From Gracilaria gracilis (taxonomy: Eukaryota; Rhodophyta; Florideophyceae; Gracilariales; Gracilariaceae): a stretch of 64,000 nt of DNA. A program made the position numbers and the translations under genes. The notes below the pieces were generated by a model. It worked only from the letters and a program-made list of their open reading frames with translations, made no database searches and had not been told where the DNA came from. Below, in pieces: positions 30,222 through 39,573 of this stretch. The DNA is taken from NCBI GenBank assembly GCA_030374805.1, contig JARGSG010000026.1, positions 708,427 through 772,426 on the forward strand, read 5' to 3'. The stretch's first letter is position 1. Each line of letters starts with the position of its first letter.

Positions 30222-31646
30222 ATGGCGGAGTGCTACGTGAACGGCCATTACAGCGACAGCTTTGCCGGCTTTGAGGGCAATCGCCCCGTTGAGCAAGTCG
30301 ATCCGGAACTGTTCGAGCTTCTTCGCCGCGAGAAGCAACGCCAGTATGAGGGCATCGAGCTCATCGCCAGCGAGAACTTCACCTCCCGCGCAGTGATGGA
30401 GGTGTTGGGATCGTCGTTGACCAACAAGTACTCGGAGGGTCTCCCCGGCGCCCGTTACTATGGTGGAAATGAAGTCATCGACGACATTGAACGCCTCGTG
30501 CAGAAGCGCGCGCTCGAGTGCTTTGGATTGGATGCGTCCGCTTGGGGCGTCAACGTGCAGCCCTACTCGGGCTCCACCGCCAACTTTGCTCTGTACACGG
30601 CTGTGCTCAACCCGCATGATCGCATCATGGGGCTCGATCTGCCGTCCGGTGGTCACCTGACGCACGGCTTCTACACGGCGAAGAGGAAGATTTCGGCCAC
30701 CAGTGTGTACTTTGAGTCGCTTCCGTACAAGGTGGATGAGAAGACTGGCTTCATTGACTACGACAAGCTTGAGGAGAGTGCGATGGTGTTCCGTCCCAAG
30801 ATGCTCATCTGTGGCGCCAGCGCGTACCCTCGCGACTGGGACTTTGAACGCTTGCGCCAGATTGCCGACAAGTGTGGCGCGCTGTTGATGTGCGACATGG
30901 CTCACATCTCCGGTCTTGTGGCCAGTGGCCACGCGAGCAGCCCGTTCAAACTGTGCGACTTTGTGACGTCCACCACGCACAAGAGCCTGCGTGGGCCTCG
31001 CCAGGGGCTGATATTCTACCGACGAGGGCCGATTCTGGACGCGCAAGGCAACGACAGCGGCAAGGTGTACCAGTGGGAAAGCAAGGTGAACATGGCGGTG
31101 TTCCCTGGATGCCAGGGCGGGCCGCACAACAACACGATCGGCGCGCTGGCGGTGGCGTTGAAGGAGGCGATGACGCCGCAGTTCAAGCAGTACTGCAAGC
31201 AGGTGTGCGACAACGCGCGCGTGCTCGGCGAGGAGCTGGTGAAGAAGGGCTACACGCTGGTGACGGGTGGCACGGAGAACCACTTGGTGCTGTGGGACCT
31301 GCGCCCGCAGGGTGTTGGCGGCTCCAAGGTGGAGAAGGTGTGCGACCTGGCGCACATCACGCTGAACAAGAACGCGGTGGCTGGGGATACGTCGGCGCTA
31401 AACCCCGGTGGGGTGCGCATCGGGGCGCCGGCGATGACGTCGCGCGGTCTGGTGCAGTCGGAGTTTGTGCAGATCGCGGCGTTTTTGGACCGCGCGGTGA
31501 TGCTGGCGATTAGCATTCAGAAGGAGGCTGGGACGAAGATGAAGGACTTTACTCCGGCGGCTGAGAAGGATGCCGGGGTGAAGGCGCTTCGCGCGGAGGT
31601 GATTGAGTTCTCCAAGGCGTTCCCGATGCCTGGCGGCGTGATGTAA
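30222..31646 (+). CDS. SHMT: Serine hydroxymethyltransferase
   Basis: This intronless gene encodes 474 residues, the normal length of cytosolic SHMT. It has the N-terminal [13 protein letters not shown] and [15 protein letters not shown] blocks, the PLP-contact Asp in CDMAHISGL (about 225) and the PLP Schiff-base Lys254 in [13 protein letters not shown]. The usual Thr after that Lys is Ser here, which is conservative. The enzyme interconverts serine plus tetrahydrofolate with glycine plus 5,10-methylene-THF, feeding one-carbon metabolism. The start [12 protein letters not shown] lacks a transit peptide, so a cytosolic site is likely. The ATG context CGCCATGG is strong. Confidence 0.97.
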   Translation: MAECYVNGHYSDSFAGFEGNRPVEQVDPELFELLRREKQRQYEGIELIASENFTSRAVMEVLGSSLTNKYSEGLPGARYYGGNEVIDDIERLVQKRALECFGLDASAWGVNVQPYSGSTANFALYTAVLNPHDRIMGLDLPSGGHLTHGFYTAKRKISATSVYFESLPYKVDEKTGFIDYDKLEESAMVFRPKMLICGASAYPRDWDFERLRQIADKCGALLMCDMAHISGLVASGHASSPFKLCDFVTSTTHKSLRGPRQGLIFYRRGPILDAQGNDSGKVYQWESKVNMAVFPGCQGGPHNNTIGALAVALKEAMTPQFKQYCKQVCDNARVLGEELVKKGYTLVTGGTENHLVLWDLRPQGVGGSKVEKVCDLAHITLNKNAVAGDTSALNPGGVRIGAPAMTSRGLVQSEFVQIAAFLDRAVMLAISIQKEAGTKMKDFTPAAEKDAGVKALRAEVIEFSKAFPMPGGVM

Positions 31647-31909
31647 GGGAATTGTGCATGTACGGCTGTGGAGCAGCAGAAGCAGACACTAGCTCAACTA
31701 GAGAAAGCGAAATCGGACGTATGTCTTTAGTGTGTGTGTGTGTTTGCTTTGAGTAAAAAAAGTGCGCATCTGCTATTGTGTGTTGAGTTGAGAGAATATA
31801 TATGTGGGAGCAAGTACGCATGGCGGCTACTAGGAGGGAGGGGATGTGGAGCGATACGACAAAGACGACAAAAAAGGATGTGTGTGAGCGTGGGGGAGGC
31901 GCAATACAA

Positions 31910-32377
31910 TCAGGCGGACGGTTTTGGTTTGGGCGGGGGATGCGGACGCGATGCGCGCGGCGCGCGCCTCGAGCGCTTGCGAATGACAGACTTGACGCGC
32001 GGCAAAGCGTTCGGCGGCGGCGGCGGCGGCGGCGGTAGAGGCGGATGCGCAAGCGGCGGCGGCGAAGCGCGGGCGGCGGGATGGGCAGGTTGCTTGGGCG
32101 CGCATGGCTCGTACAGCTTGTTGAAGCCGCCAAAGGAGCGGCGCGCGGCGCGCGGCGGGGCGTGCGCGAAGGCGCCACGCTCCAGCACGACGGTGGGCGC
32201 GCGCGGCGGCGGCGGCGGCGTGGGCGACTGCTGCCACTGCGCGGCAGACTGGCGCTGCGCGGCGGCGGCGGACAGCTGCAGACGCAGCACGCCCTCCGCG
32301 CGGCGCTGCATGAAGCGCATGGCGCGCAGGCGGCCGCTGAGCGCGCGCTTGCGCGGCGGCGGCGGCGCGTTTGCCAT
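31910..32377 (-). CDS. MPP6: MPP6-like nuclear exosome cofactor
   Basis: The ATG at 32377 (MANAPPPPRKRALSGRLRAM) gives a 155-residue basic protein. The upstream codons of the frame start with GTG. Three short blocks match MPP6/MPHOSPH6: LRAMRFMQRR near the N-terminus, VVLERGAF in the middle, and RRSFGGFNKLYE, which corresponds to the SFxGFNP core. MPP6 is known to bind the exosome core and help dock the MTR4 helicase for 5.8S rRNA processing and RNA surveillance. The rest is Ala/Pro/Arg-rich filler typical of this GC-rich locus. It ends 264 bp after the SHMT stop, tail to tail. Confidence 0.7.
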   Translation of the reverse strand: MANAPPPPRKRALSGRLRAMRFMQRRAEGVLRLQLSAAAAQRQSAAQWQQSPTPPPPPRAPTVVLERGAFAHAPPRAARRSFGGFNKLYEPCAPKQPAHPAARASPPPLAHPPLPPPPPPPPNALPRVKSVIRKRSRRAPRASRPHPPPKPKPSA

Positions 32378-32494
32378 GACGCGGCGCGCGACGGTGCGGC
32401 GGCGGCGGGCGGCGGTCACTGCGACGGCTGCGACGGTGGAAAGATGCGCGGCGCGCGCGCACGGCGCGCGGCTCTAAATTAGCGGCTGCGGCGT

Positions 32495-33379
32495 TCAGAG
32501 CAGCGGCGGCGGCGGCGGCGGCGCCACGCGCCAGCGCAGCGCGTCGGCGCGCACGCGGATGACGGCCAGCGGCGCGCGCAGGTCGTAGCGCCCCAGACGG
32601 GCGCCGCAGGCGCATTGCAGACGGCCGCGGTTGTGCAGCATGCAGCGCGCCATCCAGCGCACGGGCAGCACGCGCAGACAGCCGTCGGGCGGCGGCGGCG
32701 ACGGCACGGGCAGCGCGGCGCCGGGCGGCAGCAGCGGCGCGTTGCAGCGCACGCAGGCGGCGGCCACGGCCACGGCGTGCACGCCCGCGTCGCGTAGCAG
32801 GTGGCTGCGCGACGACGCGCCGCGCTGCGACAGCAGACGGAGCAGCTCGTCGCCCTCCAGCGGCAGCACGGTGCCGTCCGTCGGCGGGAAGGTGTATAGC
32901 GCGGGGTTGGTGGGCGCGCGCTGCGCCACGGCGGCTAGCTGACGGAGAAAGGCCGGCGACGGGCTGGCGTCGGGGTAGGCGCGCTGCAGCATGGCCAGCT
33001 CCAGCGTGACCTGCGTGGCGGGCGGTAGCTGGTAGGCGGCGGAGTGCTCGTCGCGGATGAGCAGCAGGTAGGCGAGCGCCACGGCCACGCAGCGCGACGT
33101 TCCGTGCAAGCAGTGGATGAGCACGCCGGGCGGCTGCTGGCAGAAGCGGTGGATGAAGCGCAGCGCGCGGTCCAGCTCGGGCAGTAGCGCGGCGTCGGGC
33201 GTGTCGGCCAGCGCCACGAACACATGGTGCTCGGGCAGCGGCTGCAGCGTGGTGTACGAGCTCAGCGGCGGCAGCAGCACGGAGACGGTGGGCAGCGCGG
33301 GAGCGCTCGCCGGCAGCGCCGACAGGTGCAGGTTGTGCCCGATCGCCGTCATCGCCCACGGAGGCGCCCTCTTTGCCAT
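32495..33379 (-). CDS. YVH1: YVH1/DUSP12-like dual-specificity phosphatase
   Basis: The ATG at 33379 (MAKRAPPWAMTAIGHNLHLS) gives 294 residues; the frame upstream begins with GTG. The catalytic signature HCLHGTSR has its Cys at about residue 90, and an upstream VALADTPDA stretch could supply the general acid. The C-terminal third has a Cys-rich region (CVRCNAPLL, then WMARCMLHNRGRLQCACGARLGRYD) like the zinc-binding tail of YVH1/DUSP12, known for releasing MRT4 during 60S ribosome maturation. The final zinc ligands are less clear than in yeast or human. It lies 117 bp upstream of the MPP6-like gene on the same strand, and both roles touch ribosome and rRNA maturation. Confidence 0.82.
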   Translation of the reverse strand: MAKRAPPWAMTAIGHNLHLSALPASAPALPTVSVLLPPLSSYTTLQPLPEHHVFVALADTPDAALLPELDRALRFIHRFCQQPPGVLIHCLHGTSRCVAVALAYLLLIRDEHSAAYQLPPATQVTLELAMLQRAYPDASPSPAFLRQLAAVAQRAPTNPALYTFPPTDGTVLPLEGDELLRLLSQRGASSRSHLLRDAGVHAVAVAAACVRCNAPLLPPGAALPVPSPPPPDGCLRVLPVRWMARCMLHNRGRLQCACGARLGRYDLRAPLAVIRVRADALRWRVAPPPPPPLL

Positions 33380-33677
33380 TGCAACAACATCATGATGCCA
33401 AGGCCTCACTCCGCCCGCAGCCCGCTGCTGCTGTTCGCACCGCCTTTTTTTGCTCTTGGGGCGCGCCGCCACACGTGTGTGCGCGCACGCGATCACCCAC
33501 CTTTTTGCTTTGCTTTTCGCTTCGCTTGCCCTTCGCTTCGCCTGCCCTTCGCTTCGCCTGCCCTTCGCTTCGTTTCATAGACCACCTTTCCCTTCGTTCG
33601 ATCACCTTTCGCTTTGCCTTTGCCTTTGCCTTTGCCTTTGCCTTTTGCCTTTCCCTTCGCCTTTGGTCGCCGTCGCC
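33380..33677. promoter_or_regulatory. Divergent promoter with pyrimidine repeats
   Basis: A 298-bp interval separates two divergent starts. Its right half is almost pure pyrimidine plus G: a 16-bp unit (TTCGCTTCGCCTGCCC) in about three copies near 33516-33572, and TTTGCC in five exact copies at 33613-33642 followed by TTTTGCC. This part would form the 5' leader of the plus-strand gene. Confidence 0.55.
33613..33642 (+). repeat. TTTGCC x5 tandem repeat
   Basis: Five exact hexamer copies, 36 bp upstream of the GT8-like gene start. Confidence 0.85.
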
Positions 33678-35093
33678 ATGGCGCTGCGCTTCACGGCACT
33701 GCTGCTGCTACTGCTGCGGCTGCTGCTGCTGCTCGCGCGCGCGCGCGCCGACCGCGTGGCGCTGGTCACGTCCGCCACGTCGAGCGCCGAGCTGGTGGCG
33801 GCGCGCACGGCGCTGCGCTCGGCGCGCCTCAACGCGCAGCTGCCGCCCAATGCGTCGTACGTGCTGCTAACGTCGGGCGCCATCGCATCGCGCGAAGCCG
33901 AAGCCGTGGCCGACGCCGACGCCGTGCAGCACGTTCGTGTCCACACACGCGCGCGCGTACTGCCGCTGTTCGACCTGCCGTTCGACCGCGTCGTGTACAT
34001 GGCGCCCTACTCGCTCGTCGTCGCGCCGCTCGCACCGCTGCTTGCGTGCCGCTTCTGCGCCGCCGTGTCGCGCCCGTGCGCCTTTGCTACGTCGCTGCTC
34101 GTCGTTTCGCCCGACGCAGGCACGCACGCGCGCTTGCTCCACTTTTCGCAGCCGTCGTCCAACGCCAGCCGCCACTGCGCCGATGACCCGCACCGCGAGG
34201 CGTGCATTCTCAACCGCTTTATGCCGCTGCATGACGCGCCGCTGTTCCCGCCGCCGCCGCGCCCCGAGCCGCCGCACGCTATGCGCTTGCCGCCGGCTAT
34301 GATCACCCCGCACTTCCTCTATTACCCGCGCATGAGGTGGGAATTGCCCTCCGATCACTGCGGCGTGCAGTCCATCATCGACTTCTCCACGCCGCCTTTC
34401 ACGCGCCCGACCAACATCCTCACCTTGGTGCTGCTGCCCCTCAACCGCCAGTGGTACCGCTACCGCTCGCAGCTGCCCCATCTTTCCACCGCCAACGCGC
34501 TCAGTCACGCCATGTTGCCGCTCACCTTTCTGTGCGTCATGGTCGCGCTGTACCTCACTTGCCTGCGTTTACCGCCGCCCTCCGCCGCCGACCCTCGCCG
34601 CTTGTTCGCTATCGTAGCGTCCGTGCCGCACGATTTGCTCGTCGTGTACTGGGTCGCCGCCTCTTTTGTGCTCAACGCTGTGTGTTGGGCGCTTTCCGTG
34701 CACGTCACGCAGTCCTGCGCCTCGCTGTCGCTCGCCGTCGTCGTGCTGTTGTTGACCAAGCTTGTGTGCTCCTCCGTCGCGTACGCCGCCTTGGGCTCCG
34801 TCTTCATGCGCTTTGCCTCGCCGGACGACGTGAATCAACCCGCTGCGACAAGCAATACCACCACTCACCGCGCTGCGCTCACTACTCTTGCTTTCAACCT
34901 GGTGGAAGCGCTTGTGGTCACCGCTCTTGTGTACACCGCCAACGCGCTGCCTGCGGAGACCGGTTTCAGACGCCTCGTGTGGCTGCTCTTGTGTATAGCC
35001 ATCTATTTCGCCTTTTGGCTCTATCTCGTCATTGCTCTGTTTTGGACATGGTTGGCTGCTGCCGCTTCCGCTCTCAAGCTTGACAAGTCCTGA
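33678..35093 (+). CDS. GT8-like multi-pass membrane protein
   Basis: The ATG at 33678 gives 471 residues. Residues 1-22 are a Leu-rich signal sequence. Residues about 27-200 look like a GT8 glycosyltransferase: RVALVTSATSSAELVAARTA, FDRVVYMAPYSLVVAPLAPL and later LVVSPDAGTHARLL. In active GT8 enzymes the third block reads roughly LDADTLV; here MAPYSLV stands in its place, so the metal-binding DxD is lost. The C-terminal half has about five or six membrane helices. A GT8 domain plus several C-terminal helices is the plan of plant IPUT1/PGSIP6, which glucuronosylates inositol phosphorylceramide in the Golgi. This copy may be inactive or use another acid pair. Confidence 0.65.
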   Translation: MALRFTALLLLLLRLLLLLARARADRVALVTSATSSAELVAARTALRSARLNAQLPPNASYVLLTSGAIASREAEAVADADAVQHVRVHTRARVLPLFDLPFDRVVYMAPYSLVVAPLAPLLACRFCAAVSRPCAFATSLLVVSPDAGTHARLLHFSQPSSNASRHCADDPHREACILNRFMPLHDAPLFPPPPRPEPPHAMRLPPAMITPHFLYYPRMRWELPSDHCGVQSIIDFSTPPFTRPTNILTLVLLPLNRQWYRYRSQLPHLSTANALSHAMLPLTFLCVMVALYLTCLRLPPPSAADPRRLFAIVASVPHDLLVVYWVAASFVLNAVCWALSVHVTQSCASLSLAVVVLLLTKLVCSSVAYAALGSVFMRFASPDDVNQPAATSNTTTHRAALTTLAFNLVEALVVTALVYTANALPAETGFRRLVWLLLCIAIYFAFWLYLVIALFWTWLAAAASALKLDKS

Positions 35094-36029
35094 TACTCAA
35101 CAATCTCACCAACCTGCACGCCATACACGGGTGTGATCGTCTTGATCTCTTTTCTCCTCCCGTACTGCTGCTGCAAGTGAGGTTCAACATCGCTGTTTAA
35201 CACCACAGGACGCGCATATTAATTTGTTTTGCATCAACACCATTCATCAGCCGTAATACCTCTTTACTCAACAAGGAAAAGAGGAAGAAAAGCACCCACT
35301 TCCTCGAGCCATTTGTCCTGGTGTAGTACAGTTCGATGAACCACACCACCCTGATCGTACTGGGGCAGTTCCAGAGCTAAACGACCTTACTACGAACAGC
35401 AATAGCGATAACTCCCTCACTCTGCTTCTGTGTGGCTTGCGAGCAACAGGGATAGAGTGGCAACCGTCGACGTCATCGGCTTGAAACCTCGCTTCCATTG
35501 CCCCCGCATAAAAAGGTCTTCGTTTACCAAAGCTACACCTACGCTCAGCGATCTAATGCTTTCTTGTTGTAGCCCGGCAGCTGTACAACAGCCACTACTG
35601 GTAGTTGGTGATTTCGGTATGGACGTATGTACTGCAGCTTGTTGCGGTCTTTAGCAAGCCTCCGCGAACGAGCGAATGAACGAGAGGGGGAGAGAGAGAG
35701 AGAAAAAGGTTCGCCATCTAACTTGCAAACCGCCCAGAATTGACTCGCGGATCAACACCCCATCGTGCCAGGGAGATGGCTCTTCCTTGCGTGTAACTGC
35801 AGTGGAGTTGGCACTCTGGGCCATAGTTCCAGCCATCACGTACCGTTTATGTCGGTACAGTGTCGTACAAACTAATGTCTTGTTCTGCAGACCCTTCGTG
35901 AGAGCACAGTACGAGGTCGGCACTCAGTACCCGACTACATTGTAAACCGTTTACAACACGACTTTCGCAAATTCTGCCTCTAGCTTGCATTGCGATAGTT
36001 ATCGTGCCAATGCCTACTAGGACATGACT
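35094..36029. other. Intergenic flank of the Copia element, 0.9 kb
   Basis: I see no gene. A short GA-rich tract lies at about 35680-35710. The right end carries GAATC (36030-36034), the target duplication of the Copia insertion. Confidence 0.5.
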
Positions 36030-36034
36030 GAATC

Positions 36035-36330
36035 TGTGCTAGATTGGCCTTGCTTGCGCGTGGCCACTGCACGCTCTCTCACGTAAGCATGGTTGCTGGC
36101 GCTGCTCGCAACACAGCTCGCGCATACGGAGATCGCGGCGCCACACGGACCGCGCATACGCTGAACTGAAACGGTGCCCGTCTGCCCCCTCCATGGACGG
36201 GAGGGAAGAAGGCAGACGAGAGGGATCACCATCTTGTCCCTGTTCTTCTTGCTGAGCCATACGGACTACTTTAATTCTCTGCGCTGCGACGCTCGCGCTC
36301 TATACGCATCTTCCTGACCGGTTTATCCCA
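36035..36330 (+). repeat. Copia 5' LTR
   Basis: 296 bp, TG...CA. It includes inverted arms CGTCTGCC and GGCAGACG that can form a stem. In the 3' LTR the same stem is a perfect 10 bp (CCCGTCTGCC / GGCAGACGGG). Confidence 0.95.
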
Positions 36331-36343
36331 GTTATGGGCCCAG
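36331..36343 (+). other. Copia primer binding site, half-tRNA-iMet type
   Basis: GTTATGGGCCCAG directly follows the LTR. It is complementary to the anticodon stem-loop of initiator tRNA-Met (CUGGGCCCAUAAC), as known for Drosophila copia and yeast Ty5, which prime from a cleaved tRNA half. The gag ATG at 36334 lies inside it. Confidence 0.75.
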
Positions 36344-36878
36344 GATTGCAGGCTCATACAATTTCAAACGCCTATTATCTACCCCAATTTGATGCTACCA
36401 AAGACGCTATTCAATTGCGCCGAGATGTATCTGAATGGGTAGACATGATTCGCATTGCCGCGGAGAATGGTCCCGATAAGAAGTATAAAACAATGTATTC
36501 CATTCTTGAACGTCTTCCTGTCTAACATGGACTTCCTCCTGCTTAGAAGAGTATTGTCGAGGAAGCACAGGCTAAAAGACGTATAGACTTTCGTCTTGAC
36601 GACCAAATTAAGGCCGTGCAAGAAATCTTGGACCTTGTAGCGGTTCATCCGCCAATCGCAATGGTGAACCGTCTAATCTCGTCATTCAACAAAGTTTCCA
36701 GCTGCCGTCGTAAGAAGGGCGAGGATTTGGTTTCTTTTGTTGACCGATTTTGGGGATTGGCTTCACAGCACCTCATGCATGCTGTATTTGAATCTTTGAC
36801 TCACATTGGTGAGGTTTTGGCAATTACCCTCATTAATAATGCCAACCTACCTGAAAACACGCTGCATAACGCCGTGCT
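36334..36878 (+). pseudogene. Copia gag, 5' part, two stops
   Basis: The ATG at 36334 starts a gag frame (MGPGLQAHTISNAYYLPQFD, then RRDVSEWVDMIRIAAENG). It meets TAA at 36523 and TAG at 36544, and the same frame continues through AQAKRRIDF, EILDLVAVHPPIAMVNRLIS and NLPENTLHNAVL to the gypsy insertion. Reverting each stop by one T-to-C change gives Gln codons, so two C-to-T transitions are the simplest cause. The rest of gag resumes in the same frame at 46669. Confidence 0.8.
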
Positions 36879-37386
36879 TGTCGTACAAATACCGATAAGG
36901 TGTGGGGTCCGCCTGTTAGAGGGAGCGCGCGAGGGCTCAACCTAAAGGGGAAAAACACACAACCAATATGGTAGTAGGGCACCTGAAACCCGCAGGGGCA
37001 AACGGCGGGGCAACTAGTCTAGACCGTGTAGGTGTACGGTAGTAGACGTCGACGCGCGGTAAAACCTGAATAGTAATAGAGTAGCAAGTGACCAAGATGG
37101 TATAGTTACTGCCCTAGTGGTGCCTGACTTTACAATACCCGAGGGGGAAGGCGAGGTGCACCACAATATATACAAGGTGCACCGACGCCGATCTCCCATG
37201 CGGGCATGACGTCATCGGCTGTGCCCATGACCTACTGTCATGGCCCAGCAATGCTAAACTATCCTAGACTATAAATTAGAAATTAGAAATTATAAAATAC
37301 AGAATACCAATTGGGTACAGTGCAGCCAGCAAGGCGCACCAGTAGACCCACGTGGCACCAACCCATTGAGGTCTCATTGTACTACA
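36879..37386 (-). repeat. Gypsy 3' LTR (left copy)
   Basis: 508 bp. It contains five exact ACC-N5-GGT palindromes starting at 36891, 36962, 37023, 37091 and 37306. Confidence 0.95.
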
Positions 37387-37403
37387 GACCCCCTTCCTAC
37401 CCT
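37387..37403 (-). other. Gypsy polypurine tract
   Basis: On the minus strand this reads AGGGTAGGAAGGGGGTC, directly before the 3' LTR, where plus-strand DNA priming is expected. Confidence 0.8.
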
Positions 37404-39573
37404 GAGCCACGCCCTCGTGGCTCCTAGATCCTTTCACCAAGTCGGTTGCATCGTCGTACCAATTTGGTCCCTGTCGCAGCCTTCGTGCCATCTCACGCCG
37501 TGCGTCGCGTCGGTTCGGCATCACCGAACGCACTCTGTTCACCACCTTGGTCATCACCGATTGCGGCTCTATCCACCTCTCTGGTTATCACCGACAGCGG
37601 CCTATTCATCCCCATTTGTGGTTTGGGCGCGACGCGCGCCCATTGCATACCTCCAAGGTTATACCTTTTTGGCTGCACGGCTTAGACCCATTTACCGTGT
37701 CGGTATACCCAGTGGGGGGGGGGCGGGTTACGCCTTCAGGCTCGTGTGAGCACTGTACCGTGAAGGGTTTTGGCGCCCACTTGGTTGCGGCGTGTCTGTC
37801 TGTCCCTTCGAGGTTCGACTATTAACCCTTCGAGGCACTGAGGCTGACTCCATCGAGGTTGGTTCATCGTTCTCCCTTCTGGTTGCCTTCGCACCCCTTT
37901 GCGGTTTGTCCACGCGGGCTCGCGCCATCGTGGCTTTTCGTCCGACCGACAAGGTTGAATCCGTTTATGGTGACCCCCGATCCGTATCTGAACCACATGG
38001 GTAGCCCTGGTACCAGCGTGCGGGCTCCCACCCGTAGCGGTACACGGCGCTTCATTCACTACCCCTAAGGTGGATGGATGGCCGCCTCGGTTGGCGTCTG
38101 CAGTGTACTGCCACAAAGGGTTCCATTTTCATGTGCATCAAACCACCCTCGGTGTCGAGCATCCATGACGAGCGCGAAACCTTAACGTGGTCAAAATAGC
38201 GCGAAAACCATCTAGGAACCATGTCCGTTCTGTCTTCAAAGAATACCATATAGGTCTCGATCGGTTTCGTACCTCATAAGGAAACGAACTTTCATGGTAA
38301 GCACAAAAACTCGTTCCCTTCTAGACCATCCGAGGTATATTCATGTCCTTTCTGGTCTCGCTCCCATCCCGTAATGGTCTACTTCCTCTCTCTATGGTTG
38401 GGCGTCACCATATAGGTCCTGGCATGTGCCATTCGTTGGGCCTCCTTACCCTTCGTTACCACCACAGTCGATTAGGTTGTTCCATAAAGGATCTCGATAG
38501 TACCATACAGGTTCATTTCATGCTCTCTATCTGATTTCCATAACTTTGAAACACCTTCAAGGTTTCCATTGTACCATAAAGGGCTGCGCAGCATTACTAA
38601 CGTCTCCCGCGCAGTTCCATGCTCCACCTTTAAGGTTTATTCCAAACCGCTTCAGTCCCCATGGGTGTCGTTCGTCATTACCACAAAGGTTTGGTTCTTC
38701 ACCGCCACTATCCGGGTGACGCAATCCTCCGTCGTGTCTCTACTACCATAAACAGCTCAAACCAAATTGGTAGACCTTGCAGTTGCACTTCTGTGCGCAG
38801 CGAGCGTCACGTAGTACCGATTTGGTAGATTGGGGTGGCGCGCGACGTCGCGCGAGTGCCAGCAATGTACCTGGATGGTTCTGCATGGCCTCTTGGCGCG
38901 CATACGCGCACACGCTGCACCAGACCCATGAGGTTACCTGCAAGGCGAATCAAAAAATTGCACGCCGAAATTACCCCACCAAACGGTATCAAAAACGCCG
39001 AAACACCTTTTGGTCTGTATCTCGGGAACCAAGCGGTTTCAGAGGCTGAGAATGGCCGATTCGGGAGCGCAGCACGCCCAAAATACTAGGATTTTTTGAC
39101 CATGCCGGTGCACGCTCCCTACAGACAATAGTGTAAACCGAATCGGTTACCCAGCGCGGCGGTCTTCCGATCTGGGGCGCGTCTCTCGCTTATCAAAAAC
39201 CTTAATTTTTTGACTTTCACCACTTGGGTTTGGAGCCATGCATGCGCGGCCCGTGCCATGAAGGTGCGCGCGCGTGCCGGCCGCCTGCCAGCTTTGGGGT
39301 CGCTGCGACGCTGACGCTCGAAGCGCATCCCTCGTCGAGCTTCGTTCGGTACGACGTCATCGCTAAACCTTCACGGTCTTCCGGCAGACCCTCTTGGTCT
39401 CTTCGATGCACTCTGATTAACTTCTCCCAGTTGGTGTTAGTTTCTTCATGAAAGTTATCCAGTTAGGTGTCGCAGTTAGCTTCAGTTACCATGTGGGTGC
39501 GATGTGCAGCGAATGAGGGAAAGCGCGAAAATAGCCTTCCCCCTTCCTAAGAGCTGTGCATCACCTCTAAGGT
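37404..39573 (-). other. Gypsy 3' non-coding tail, 2.2 kb
   Basis: I see no credible ORF between the pol stop and the polypurine tract. The region is packed with 11-bp interrupted palindromes ACC-N5-GGT. In 38241-38830 exact copies start at 38245, 38407, 38502, 38553, 38626, 38680, 38761 and 38816. Many near-copies (N4, N6, or one changed base) lie between them. Confidence 0.75.

Noticed and set aside
30213-31355. Antisense frame over SHMT, His/Leu/Arg-rich
   Set aside because: Arises from the codon bias of the SHMT gene on the other strand.
31830-33359. 509-codon minus-strand frame, Ala/Arg-rich
   Set aside because: It overlaps the MPP6-like and phosphatase genes in another frame. Its composition is what GC-rich DNA gives by chance and it has no motif.
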